DNA of 64,000 nt from Fasciola hepatica (Eukaryota; Platyhelminthes; Trematoda; Plagiorchiida; Fasciolidae): NCBI GenBank assembly GCA_948099385.1, contig CANUEZ040000191.1, positions 2,418,001 through 2,482,000 of the forward strand, written 5' to 3'. Of this stretch, positions 41,101 through 53,200 are shown in pieces. The notes under the pieces were generated by a model. It searched no databases, was not told the origin of the DNA, and saw nothing but the letters and a program-made list of their open reading frames with translations. Each line of letters opens with the position of its first letter. Positions within the stretch are counted from its first letter, which is position 1. A program made the position numbers and the translations under genes.

Positions 41101-42452
41101 GCGGATCAACCAGATCTACAGTGCTTCCATAATTTTCAATGGTCAGTTCAGTGTTCAAGCTGCATGGAGAATCATATTATACAAATCTACTCTGCTACTG
41201 CTCTATTGCATTGTATGAGCAATCTGTGTGGGGATTGTTCATAAGGGAATGCCTTGGTTTTACTTAGGCCCATAAATGGAGAAGTGATGGAAAATAGGTT
41301 TGGATCGGTGGGCGAGAATTTGATTGTAACCGTTCAAAGCGAAAGCGAAAGCCGAAGCCAATTTGGGGATTGTGCTATATCATGTAGTGTATATGTTGAA
41401 CAAAGCGTTCAGACCCATATCGGATAGCCTTGTGGTTTGGGTGTTCGACTGACAATCGTTCACCCCATCCCTTGTTCGTGTCCCCGTGTGGGCTCTGTCC
41501 ATGTGCAATGCTCATGATTCCCTTAGCGGATCAAACAGCTCTACAGTGCTTCCATAATTTTCAATGGTCAGTTCAGTGTTCAAGCTGCATGGAGAATCAT
41601 ATTATACAAATCTAATCTGCTACTGCTCTATTGCATTGCATGAGCAATCTGTGTGGGGATTGTGCATAAGGGAATGCCTTGGTTTTACTTAGGCCCATAA
41701 ATAGAGAAGTGATGGAAAATAGGATTGGATCGGTGCGCGAGAATTTGGTTGTTACCGTTCAAAGCGAAAGCGAAAGCCGAAGCCAATTTGGGGATTGTGC
41801 TATATCATGTATTGTATATGTTGAACAAAGCGTTGAGACCCATATCGGATAGCCTTGTGGTTTGGGTGTTCGACTGACAATCGTTCACCCAAACCCTTGT
41901 TCGTGTCCCCGTGTGGGCTCTGTCCATGTGCAATGCTCATGATTCCCTTAGCGGATCAAACAGCTGTACAGTGCTGCCATCATTTTCAATGGTCAGTTCA
42001 GTGTTCAAGCTGCATGGAGAATCATATTATACAAATCTACTCTGCTACTGCTCTATTGCATTGTATGAGCAATCTGTGTGGGGATTGTGCATAAGGGAAT
42101 GCCTTGGTTTTACTTAGGCCCATAAATAGAGAAGTGATGGAAAATAGGATTGGATCGGTGCGCGAGATATTGGTTGTTACCGTTCAAAGCGAAAGCGAAA
42201 GCCGAAGCCAATTTGGGGATTGTGCTATATCATGTATTGTATATGTTGAACAAAGCTTTGAGACCCATATCGGATAGCCTTGTGGTTTGGGTGTTCGACT
42301 GACAATCCCTAACCCCGACCCTTGTTCGTGTCTCCGTGTGGGCTCTGTCCATGTGCAATGCTCATGATTCCCTTAGCGGATCAACCAGCTCTACAGTGCT
42401 TCCATCATTTTCAATGGTCAGTTCAGTGTTCAAGCTGCATGGAGAATCATAT
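38157..42452. repeat. 5-monomer (2125-bp) duplication, almost identical copies
   Basis: Segment 38157-40327 aligns with 40282-42452 at 2125 bp offset, giving two units that abut directly. Shared rare markers include TTGCTTTGTATG (38231/40356), GTGTTTTGGGTG with GTTCGTGTGAC (38457/40582), CTTCCTTCATATTC with AAGCTACATGG (about 38575/40700), AATCGGATTATAC, GGTTGTTCGAC (38888/41013), TAGGTTTGGATCGGTGGGCG (about 39171/41296), CACCCCATCCC, GTGCTGCCATC (39847/41972) and GAGATATTGG (40040/42165). The only internal difference I found is G versus C at 40196/42321. This is the youngest duplication visible in the window. Confidence 0.95.
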
Positions 42453-45069
42453 CATACAAATCTACTCTGCTACTGCTCTATTGCATTGTATGAGCAATCT
42501 GTGTAGATTGTTCATAAGGGAATGCCTTGGTTTTACTTAGGCCCATGAATAGAGAAGTGATGGAAAATAGGATTGGATCGGTGCGCGAGAATTTGATTGT
42601 TACCGTTAAAAGCGAAAGCGAAAGCCGAAGCCAATTTGGGGATTGTGCTATATCGTGTATTGTATATGTTGAACAAAGCTTTGAGACCCATATCGGATAG
42701 CCTTGTGGTTTGGGTGTTCGACTGACAATCGTTCACCCAAACCCTTGTTCGTGTCCCCGTGTGGGCTCTGTCCATGTGCAATGCTCATGATTCCCTTAGC
42801 GGATCAAACAGCTGTACAGTGCTTCCATCATTTTCAATGGTCAGTTCAGTGTTCAAGCTGCATGGAGAATCATATTATACAAATCTACTCTGCTACTGCT
42901 CTATTGCATTGTATGAGCAATCTGTGTAGGGATTGTGCATAAGGGAATGCCTTGGTTTTACTTAGGCCCATAAATAGAGAAGTGATGGAAAATAGGATTG
43001 GATCGGTGCGCGAGAATTTGGTTGTTACCGTTCAAAGCGAAAGCGAAAGCCGAAGCCAATTTGGGGATTGTGCTATATCATGTATTGTATATGTTGAACA
43101 AAGCTTTGAGACCCATATCGGATAGCCTTGTGGTTTGGGTGTTCGACTGACATTCGTTCACCCAAACCCTTGTTCGTGTCTCCGTGTGGGCTCTGTCCAT
43201 GTGCAATGCTCATGATTCCCTTAGCGGATCAAACAGCTATACAGTGCTTCCATCATTTTCAATGGTCAGTTCAGTGTTCAAGCTGCATGGAGAATCATAT
43301 CATACAAATCTACTCTGCTACTGCTCTATTGCATTGTATGAGCAATCTGTGTGGGGATTGTTCATAAGGGAATGCCTTGGTTTTACTAAGGCCCATAAAT
43401 AGAGAAGTGATGGAAAATAGGATTGGATCGGTGCGCGAGAATTTGGTTGTTACCGTTCAAAGCGAAAGCGAAAGCCGAAGCCAATTTGGGGATTGTGCTA
43501 TATCATGTAGTGTATATGTTGAACAAAGCTTTGAGACCCATATCGGATAGCCTTGTGGTTTGGGTGTTCGACTGACAATCGTTCACCCAAACCCTTGTTC
43601 GTGTCCCCGTGTGGGCTCTGTCCATGTGCAATGCTCATGATTCCCTTAGCGGATCAAACAGCTGTACAGTGCTTCCATAATTTTCAATGGTCAGTTCAGT
43701 GTTCAAGCTGCATGGAGAATCATATTATACAAATCTACTCTGCTACTGCTCTATTGCTTTGTATGAGCAATCTGTGTGGGGATTGTTCATAAGGGAATGC
43801 CTTGGTTTTACTTAGGCCCATAAATAGAGAAGTGATGGAAAATAGGATTGGATCGGTGTGCGAGAATTTGATTGTTACCGTTAAAAGCGAAAGCGAAAGC
43901 CGAATCCAATTTGGGGATTGTGCTATATCATGTATTGTATATGTTGAACAAAGCGTTCAGACCCATATGGGATAGCATTCTGTTTTGGGTGTTCGACTGA
44001 CAATCGTTAACCCCGACCCTTGTTCGTGTCTCCGTGTGGGCTCTGTCCATGTGCAATGCTCATGATTCCCTTAGCGGATCAATCAGTTGTACAGTGCTTC
44101 CATCATTTTCAATGGTCAGTTCAGTGTTCAAGCTGCATGGAGAATCATATTATACAAATCTACTCTGCTACTGCTTTATTGCATTGTATGAGCAATCTGT
44201 GTGGGGATTGTTCATAAGGGAATGCCTTGGTTTTACTTAGGCCCATAAATGGAGAAGTGATGGAAAATAGGATTGGATCGGTGTGCGAGAATTTGATTGT
44301 ACCGGTCAAAGCGAAAGCGAAAGCCGAAGCCAATTTGGGGATTGTGCTATATCATGTAGTGTATATGTTGAACAAAGCGTTCAGACCCATATCGGATAGC
44401 CTTGTGGTTTGGGTGTTCGACTGACAATCGTTCACCCCATCCCTTGTTCGTGTCCCCGTGTGGGCTCTGTCCATGTGCAATGCTCATGATTCCCTTAGCG
44501 GATCAAACAGCTCTACAGTGCTTCCATCATTTTCAATGGTCAGTTCAGTGTTCAAGCTGCATGGAGAATCATATTATACAAATCTACTCTGCTACTGCTT
44601 TATTGCATTGTATGAGCAATCTGTGTGGGGATTGTTCATAAGGGAATGCCTTGGTTTTACTTAGGCCCATAAATGGAGAAGTGATGGAAAATAGGATTGG
44701 ATCGGTGTGCGAGAATTTGATTGTACCGGTCAAAGCGAAAGCGAAAGCCGAAGCCAATTTGGGGATTGTGCTATATCATGTAGTGTATATGTTGAACAAA
44801 GCGTTCAGACCCATATCGGATAGCCTTGTGGTTTGGGTGTTCGACTGACAATCGTTCACCCCATCCCTTGTTCGTGTCCCCGTGTGGGCTCTGTCCATGT
44901 GCAATGCTCATGATTCCCTTAGCGGATCAACCAGCTCTACAGTGCTTCCATCATTTTCAATGGTCAGTTCAGTGTTCAAGCTGCATGGAGAATCATATTA
45001 TACAAATCTAATCTGCTACTGCTCTATTGCATTGTATGAGCAATCTGTGTGGGGATTGTGCATAAGGGA
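42453..45069. repeat. Sub-array with a single-monomer (424-bp) tandem duplication
   Basis: The copy at 42280 ends with a loop deletion (GTGTAGATTGTTC, near 42503), making it 423 bp. Monomers 43978 and 44402 are both 424 bp and share GATTGTACCGGTCAAAG in place of GATTGTTACCGTTCAAAG (near 44296 and 44720), AAATGGAGAAG and CACCCCATCCC downstream, an exact one-monomer copy-paste at 424 bp. CATGAATAG, a rare form of CATAAATAG, appears at about 42545. Confidence 0.9.
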
Positions 45070-48000
45070 ATGCCTTGGTTTTACTTAGGCCCATAAATAG
45101 AGAAGTGATGGAAAATAGGATTGGATCGGTGCGCGAGAATTTGGTTGTTACCGTTCAAAGCGAAAGCGAAAGCCGAAGCCAATTTGGGGATTGTGCTATA
45201 TCATGTATTGTATATGTTGAACAAAGCTTTGAGACCCATATCGGATAGCCTTGTGGTTTGGGTGTTCGACTGACATTCGTTCACCCAAACCCTTGTTCGT
45301 GTCTCCGTGTGGGCTCTGTCCATGTGCAATGCTCATGATTCCCTTAGCGGATCAAACAGCTGTACAGTGCTTCCATCATTTTCAATGGTCAGTTCAGTGT
45401 TCAAGCTGCATGGAGAATCATATCATACAAATCTACTCTGCTACTGCTCTATTGCATTGTATGAGCAATCTGTGTGGGGATTGTTCATAAGGGAATGCCT
45501 TGGTTTTACTTAGGCCCATGAATAGAGAAGTGATGGAAAATAGGATTGGATCGGTGCGCGAGAATTCGGTTGTTACCGTTCAAAGCGAAAGCGAAAGCCG
45601 AAGCCAATTTGGGGATTGTGCTATATCATGTATTGTATATGTTGAACAAAGCTTTGAGACCCATATCGGATAGCCTTGTGGTTTGGGTGTTCGACTGACA
45701 ATCGTTCACCCAAACCCTTGTTCGTGTCCCCGTGTGGGCTCTGTCCATGTGCAATGCTCATGATTCCCTTAGCGGATCAAACAGCTGTACAGTGCTTCCA
45801 TCATTTTCAATGGTCAGTTAAGTGTTCAAGCTGCATGGAGAATCATATTATACAAATCTGCTCTGCTACTGCTCTATTGCATTGCATGAGCAATCTGTGT
45901 GGGGATTGTGCATAAGGGAATGCCTTGGTTTTACTTAGGCCCATAAACAGAGAAGTGATGGAAAATAGGATTGGATCGGTGCGCGAGAATTTGGTTGTTA
46001 CCGTTCAAAGCGAAAGCGAAAGCCGAAGCCAATTTGGGGATTGTGCTATATCATGTATTGTATATGTTGAACAAAGCTTTGAGACCCATATCGGATAGCC
46101 TTGTGGTTTGGGTGTTCGACTGACAATCGTTCACCAAAACCCTTGTTCGTGTCCCCGTGTGGGCTCTGTCCACGTGCAATGCTCATGATTCCCTTAGCGG
46201 ATCAAACAGCTGTACAGTGCTTCCATCATTTTCAATGGTCAGTTCAGTGTTCAAGCTGCATGGAGAATCATATTATACAAATCTAATCTGCTACTGCTCT
46301 ATTGCATTGTATGAGCAATCTGTGTGGGGATTGTGCATAAGGGACTGCCTTGGTTTTACTTAGGCCCATAAATAGAGAAGTGATGGAACATAGGATTGGA
46401 TCGGTGTGCGAGAATTTGGTTGTTACAGTTCAGAGCGAAAGCGAAAGCCGAAGCCAATTTGGGGATTGTGCTATATCATGTATTGTATATGTTGAACAAA
46501 GCTTTGAGACCCATATCGGATAGCCTTGTGGTTTGGGTGTTCGACTGACAATCGTTCACCCCAACCCTTGTTCGTGTCCCCGTGTGGGCTCTGTCCATGT
46601 GCAATGCTCATGATTCCCTTAGCGGATCAAACAGCTGTACAGTGCTTCCATCATTTTCAATGGTCAGTTCAGTGTTCAAGCTGCATGGAGAATCATATTA
46701 TACAAATCTAATCTGCTACTGCTCTATTGCATTGCATGAGCAATCTGTGTGTGGATTGTGCATAAGGGAATGCCTTGGTTTTACTTAGGCCCATAAATAG
46801 AGAAGTGATGGAAAATAGGATTGGATCGGTGCGCGAGAATTTGGTTGTTACCTTTCAAAGCGAAAGTGAAAGCCGAAGCCATTTTGGGGATTGTGCTATA
46901 TCATGTATTGTATATGTTGAACAAAGCTTTGAGACCCATATCGGATAGCCTTGTGGTTTGGGTGTTCGACTGACATTTGTTCACCCAAACCCTTGATCGT
47001 GTCTCCGTGTGGGCTCTGTCCATTTGCAATGCTCATGATTCCCTTAGCGGATCAAACAGCTCTACAGTGCTTCCATCATTTTCAATGGTCAGTTCAGTGT
47101 TCAAGCTGCATGGAGAATCATATCATACAAATCTACTCTGCTACTGCTCTATTGCATTGTATGAGCAATCTGTGTGGGGATTGTTCATAAGGGAATGCCT
47201 TGGTTTTACTTAGGCCCATAAATAGAGAAGTGATGGAAAATAGGATTGGATCGGTGCGCGAGAATTTGGTTGTTACCGTTCAAAGCGAAAGCGAAAGCCG
47301 AAGCCAATTTGGGGATTGTGCTATATCATGTATTGTATATGTTGAACAAAGCTTTGAGACCCATATCGGATAGCCTTGTGGTTTGGGTGTTCGACTGACA
47401 TTCGTTCACCCAAACCCTTGTTCGTGTCTCCGTGTGGGCTCTGTCCATGTGCAATGCTCATGATTCCCTTAGCGGATCAAACAGCTGTACAGTGCTTCCA
47501 TCATTTTCAATGGTCAGTTCAGTGTTCAAGCTGCATGGAGAATCATATCATACAAATCTACTCTGCTACTGCTCTATTGCATTGTATGAGCAATCTGTGT
47601 GGGGATTGTTCATAAGGGAATGCCTTGGTTTTACTTAGGCCCATGAATAGAGAAGTGATGGAAAATAGGATTGGATCGGTGCGCGAGAATTCGGTTGTTA
47701 CCGTTCAAAGCGAAAGCGAAAGCCGAAGCCAATTTGGGGATTGTGCTATATCATGTATTGTATATGTTGAACAAAGCTTTGAGACCCATATCGGATAGCC
47801 TTGTGGTTTGGGTGTTCGACTGACAATCGTTCACCCAAACCCTTGTTCGTGTCCCCGTGTGGGCTCTGTCCATGTGCAATGCTCATGATTCCCTTAGCGG
47901 CTCAAACAGCTGTACAGTGCTTCCATCATTTTCAATGGTCAGTTCAGTGTTCAAGCTGCTTGCAGAATCATATTATACAAATCTGCTCTGCTACTGCTCT

Positions 48001-49350
48001 ATTGCATTGCATGAGCAATCTGTGTGGGGATTGTTCATAAGGGAATGCCTTGGTTTTACTTAGGCCCATAAATAGAGAAGTGATGGAAAATAGGATTGGA
48101 TCGGTGCGCGAGAATTTGGTTGTTACCGTTCAAAGCGAAAGCGAAAGCCGAAGCCAATTTGGGGATTGTGCTATATCATGTATTGTATATGTTGAACAAA
48201 GCTTTGAGACCCATATCGGATAGCCTTGTGGTTTGGGTGTTCGACTGACAATCGTTCACCAAAACCCTTGTTCGTGTCCCCGTGTGGGCTCTGTCCACGT
48301 GCAATGCTCATGATTCCCTTAGCGGATCAAACAGCTGTACAGTGCTTCCATCATTTTCAATGGTCAGTTCAGTGTTCAAGCTGCATGGAGAATCATATTA
48401 TACAAATCTAATCTGCTACTGCTCTATTGCATTGTATGAGCAATCTGTGTGGGGATTGTGCATAAGGGACTGCCTTGGTTTTACTTAGGCCCATAAATAG
48501 AGAAGTGATGGAAAATAGGATTGGATCGGTGCGCGAGAATTTGGTTGTTACCGTTGAAAGCGAAAGCGAAAGCCGAAGCCAATTTGGGGATTGTGCTATA
48601 TCATGTATTGTATATGTTGAACAAAGCTTTGAGACCCATATCGGATAGCCTTGTGGTTTGGGTGTTCGACTGACAATCGTTCACCCCAACCCTTGTTCGT
48701 GTCCCCGTGTGGGCTCTGTCCATGTGCAATGCTCATGATTCCCTTAGCGGATCAAACAGCTGTACAGTGCTTCCATCATTTTCAATGGTCAGTTCAGTGT
48801 TCAAGCTGCATGGAGAATCATATTATACAAATCTAATCTGCTACTGCTCTATTGCATTGCATGAGCAATCTGTGTGTGGATTGTGCATAAGGGACTGCCT
48901 TGGTTTTACTTAGGCCCATAAATAGAGAAGTGATGGAAAATAGGATTGGATCGGTGCGCGAGAATTTGGTTGTTACCGTTGAAAGCGAAAGCGAAAGCCG
49001 AAGCCATTTTGGGGATTGTGCTATATCATGTATTGTATATGTTGAACAAAGCTTTGAGACCCATATCGGATAGCCTTGTGGTTTGGGTGTTCGACTGACA
49101 TTTGTTCACCCAAACCCTTGATCGTGTCTCCGTGTGGGCTCTGTCCATTTGCAATGCTCATGATTCCCTTAGCGGATCAAACAGCTCTACAGTGCTTCCA
49201 TCATTTTCAATGGTCAGTTCAGTGTTCAAGCTGCATGGAGAATCATATCATACAAATCTACTCTGCTACTGCTCTATTGCATTGTATGAGCAATCTGTGT
49301 GGGGATTGTTCATAAGGGAATGCCTTGGTTTTACTTAGGCCCATAAATAG
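45070..49350. repeat. Second 5-monomer (2125-bp) duplication
   Basis: Two units at 2125 bp offset. Shared markers: AGAATTCGGTTG with CATGAATAG upstream (about 45519-45570 and 47644-47695); CACCAAAACCC with GTCCACGTGCAATG (46101+ and 48226+); GGGACTGCC; GTGTGTGGATTGTGC (46747/48872); ACATTTGTTC with TTGATCGTG and CCATTTGCAATG (46951+ and 49076+). More differences than in the 38-42 kb pair: the first unit has CAGTTAAGTG, GTTACAGTTCAGAGCG and AAAGTGAAAGCC; the second has CGGCTCAAACAG, GCTGCTTGCAG and GTTGAAAGCG. This pair looks older or partly converted. Confidence 0.9.
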
Positions 49351-52329
49351 AGAAGTGATGGAACATAAGATTGGATCGGTGCGCGAGAATTTGGTTGTTA
49401 CCGTTCAAAGCGAAAGCGAAAGCCGAAGCCAATTTGGGGATTGTGCAATATCATGTATTGTATATGTTGAACAAAGCGTTGAGACCCATATCGGAGAGCC
49501 TTGTGATTTGGGTGTTCGACTGACATTCGTTCACCCCAACCCTTGTTCGTGTCCCCGTGTGGGCTCTGTCCATGTGCAATGCTCATGATTCCCTTAGCGG
49601 ATCAATCAGTTGTACAGTGCTTCCATGATTTTCAATGGTCAGTTCAGTGTTCAAGCTACATGGAGAATCATATTATACAAATCTACTCTGCTACTGCTCT
49701 ATTGCATTGTATGAGCAATCTGTGTGGGGATTGTTCATAAGGGAAGGCCTTGGTTTTACTTAGGCCTATAAATATAGAAGTGATGGAAAAAAGCATTGGA
49801 TCGGTGCGCGAGAATTTGGTTGTTACCGTTCAAAGCGAAAGCGAAAGCCGAATCCAATTTGGGGATTGTGCTATGTCATGTATTGTATATGTTGAACAAA
49901 GCTTTGAGACCCATATCGGATAGCCTTGTGGTTTGGGTGTTCGACTGACAATCGTTCACCTAAACCCTTGTTCGTGTCCCCGTGTGGGCTCTGTCCATGT
50001 GCAATGCTCATGATGCCCTTAGCGGATCAAACAGCTGTACAGTGCTTCCATCATTTTCAATGGTCAGTTCAGTGTTCAAGCTGCATGGAGAATCATATTA
50101 TACAAATCTACTCTGCTACTGCTCTATTGCATTGTATGAGCAATCTGTGTGGGGATTGTTCATAAGGGAATGCCTTGGTTTTACTTAGGCCCATAAATAG
50201 AGAAGTGATGGAAAATAGGATTGGATCGGTGTGCGAGAATTTGATTGTTACCGTTAAAAGCGAAAGCGAAAGCCGAATCCAATTTGGGGATTGTGCTATA
50301 TCATGTAGTGTATATGTTGAACAAAGCGTTCAGACCCATATCGCATAGCCTTGTGGTTTGGGTGTTCGACTGACATGCGTTCACCCCAACCCTTGTTCGT
50401 GTCCCCGTGTGGGCTCTGTCCATGTGCAATGCTCATGATTCCTTTAGCGGATCAAACAGCTGTACAGTGCTTCCATAATTTTCAATGGTCAGTTCAGTGT
50501 TCAAGCTGCATGGAGAATCATATTATACAAATCTACTCTGCTACTGCTCTATTGCATTGTATGAGCAATCTGTGTGGGGATTGTTCATAAGGGAATGCCT
50601 TGGTTTTACTTAGGCCCATGAATAGAGAAGTGATGGAACATAGGATTGGATCGGTGTGCGAGAATTTGATTGTTACCGTTCAAAGCGAAAGCGAAAGCCG
50701 AAGCCAATTTGGGGATTGTGCTATATCATGTATTGTATATGTTGAACAAAGCGTTCAGACCCATATCGGATAGCCTTGTGGTTTGGGTGTTCGACTGACA
50801 TTCGTTCACCCCAACCCTTGTTCGTGTCCCCGTGTGGGCTCTGTTCATGTGCAATGCTCATGATTCCCTTAGCGGATCAAACAGCTGTACAGTGCTTCCA
50901 TCATTTTCAATGGTCAGTTCAGTGTTCAAGCTACATGGAGAATCATATTATACAAATCTACTCTGCTACTGCTCTATTGCATTGTATGAGCAATCTGTGT
51001 GGGGATTGTTCATAAGGGAAGGCCTTGGTTTTACTTAGGCCCATATATATAGAAGTGATGGAAAAAAGCATTGGATCGGTGCGCGAGAATTTGGTTGTTA
51101 CCGTTCAAAGCGAAAGCGAAATCCGAATCCAATTTGGGGATTGTGCTATGTCATGTATTGTATATGTTGAACGAAGCGTTGAGACCCATATCGGATAGCC
51201 TTGTGGTTTGGGTGTTCGACTGACAATCGTTCACCTAAACCCTTGTACGTGTCCCCGTGTGGGCTCTGTCCATGTGCAATGCTCATGATGCCCTTATCGG
51301 ATAAACCAGCTCTACAGTGCTTCCATCACTTTCAATGGTCAGTTCAGTGTTCAAGCTGCATGGAGAATCATATCATACAAATCTACTCTGCTACTGCTCT
51401 ATTGCATTGTATGAGCAATCTGTGTGGGGATTGTTCATAAGGGAATGCCTTGGTTTTACTTAGGCCCATAAATAGAGAAGTGATGGAAAATAGGATTGGA
51501 TCGGTGTGCGAGAATTTGATTGTTACCGTTCAAAGCGAAAGCGAAAGCCGAATCCAATTTGTGGATTGTGCTATATCATGTAGTGTATATGTTGAACAAA
51601 GCGTTCAGACCCATATCGGATAGCCTTGTGGTTTGGGTGTTCGACTGACAATCGTTCACTCAATCCCTGGTTCGTGTCCCCGTGTGGGCTCTGTCCATGT
51701 GCAATGCTCATGATTCCCTTAGCGGATCAAACAGCTGTACAATGAATCCATGATATTCAATGGTCAGTTCAGTGTTCAAGCTGCATGGAGAATCATATTA
51801 TACAAACCTACTCTGCTACTGCTCTATTGCATTGTATGAGCAATCTGTGTGGGGATTGTTCATAAGGGAATGCCTTGGTTTTACTTAGGCCCATAAATAG
51901 AGAAGTGATGGAAAATAGGATTGGATCGGTGCGCGAGAATTTGGTTGTTACCTTTCAAAGCCAAAGCGAAAGCCGAAGCCAATTTGGGGATTGTGCTATA
52001 TCATGTATTGTATATGTTGAACAAAGCTTTGAGACCCATATCGGATAGCCTTGTGGTTTGGGTGTTCGACTGACAATCGTTCACCAAAACCCTTGTTCGT
52101 GTCCCCGTGTGGGCTCTGTCCATGTGCAATGCTCATGATTCCCTTAGCGGATCAAACAGCTGTACAGTGCTTCCATCATTTTCAATGGTCAGTTCAGTGT
52201 TCAAGCTGCATGGAGAATCATATTATACAAATGTACTCTGCTACTGCTCTATTGCATTGTATGAGCAATCTGTGTGGGGATTGTTCATAAGGGAATGCCT
52301 TGGTTTTACTTAGGCCCATAAATAGAGAA
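49351..52329. repeat. 3-monomer (1275-bp) higher-order repeat, two units, diverged
   Basis: Units begin at about 49501 and 50776. Shared markers: AAGCTACATGGAG (about 49655/50930); GGGAAGGCC with ATAGAAGTG and AAAAAAGCATTGG (about 49742/51017); CACCTAAACCC with CATGATGCCC (49926+ and 51201+); GCTATGTCATG (about 49870/51145). The third members (50351, 51626) agree less well; 51626 has TCACTCAATCCCTGG and ATGAATCCATGATATTC. Unit one has CCTATAAATATAG where unit two has CCCATATATATAG. Monomer 51201 carries private GTACGTG and TTATCGGATAAACC. Confidence 0.85.
49742..49800 (+). other. TATA-variant cassette
   Basis: In this minority subfamily the usual GGCCCATAAATAGAG reads GGCCTATAAATATAG, giving an exact TATAAATA at 49767-49774, followed by GATGGAAAAAAGCATTGG. 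The linked GGGAAGGCC upstream is also characteristic. It resembles a core TATA motif, but nothing else supports a promoter. Confidence 0.45.
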
Positions 52330-53141
52330 GTGATGGAACATAGGATTGGATCGGTGCGCGAGAATTTGGTTGTTACCGTTCAAAGCGAAAGCGAAAGCCG
52401 AATCCAATTTGGGGATTGTGCTATATCATGTATTGTATATGTTGAACAAAGCATTCAGACCCATATCGGATAGCCTTGTGGTTTGGGTGTTCGACTGACA
52501 ATCGTTCACCCAAACCCTTGTTCGTGTCCCCGTGTGGGCTCTGTCCATGTGCAATGCTCATGATTCCCTTAGCGGATCAAACAGCTGTACAGTGCTTCCA
52601 TCATTTTCAATGGTCAGTTCAGTGTTCAAGCTGCATGGAGAATCATATTATATAAATCTAATCTGCTACTGCTCTATTGCATTGCATGAGCAATCTGTGT
52701 GGGGATTGTGCATAAGGGAATGCCTTGGTTTTACTTAGGCCCATAAATAGAGAAGTGATGGAACATAAGATTGGATCGGTGGGCGAGAATTTGGTTGTTA
52801 CCGTTCAAAGCGAAAGCGAAAGCCGAAGCCAATTTGGGGATTGTGCTATATCATTTATTGTATATGTTGAACAAAGCTTTGAGACCCATATCGGATAGCC
52901 TTGTAGTTTGGGTGTTCGACTGACATTCGTTCACCCAAACCCTTGATCGTGTCTCCGTGTGGGCTCTGTCGATTTGCAATGCTCATGATTCCCTTAGCGG
53001 ATCAAACAGCTCTACAGTGCTTCCATCATTTTCAATGGTCAGTTCAGTGTTCCAGCTGCATGGAGAATCATATCATACAAATCTACTCTGCTACTGCTCT
53101 ATTGCATTGTATGAGCAATCTGTGTGGGGATTGTTCATAAG

Positions 53142-53200
53142 GGAAGGCCTTGGTTTTACTTAGGCCTATAAATATAGAAGTGATGGAAAAAAGCATTGGA
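53142..53200 (+). other. TATA-variant cassette
   Basis: Same linked set of changes as at 49742: GGGAAGGCC, TATAAATA at 53167-53174, then AAAAAAGCATTGG. It is duplicated with its surroundings 2125 bp to the right. Confidence 0.45.

Noticed and set aside
12979..42315. CCCTAACCCC, resembling telomere repeat sequence, in monomers 12959, 26556, 40155 and 42280, the first three spaced exactly 32 monomers apart
   Set aside because: It is a single non-tandem match produced by two substitutions in the common CGTTCACCCC/CGTTAACCCC block. Other markers do not repeat at 32 monomers, and the fourth copy comes from the local five-monomer duplication.
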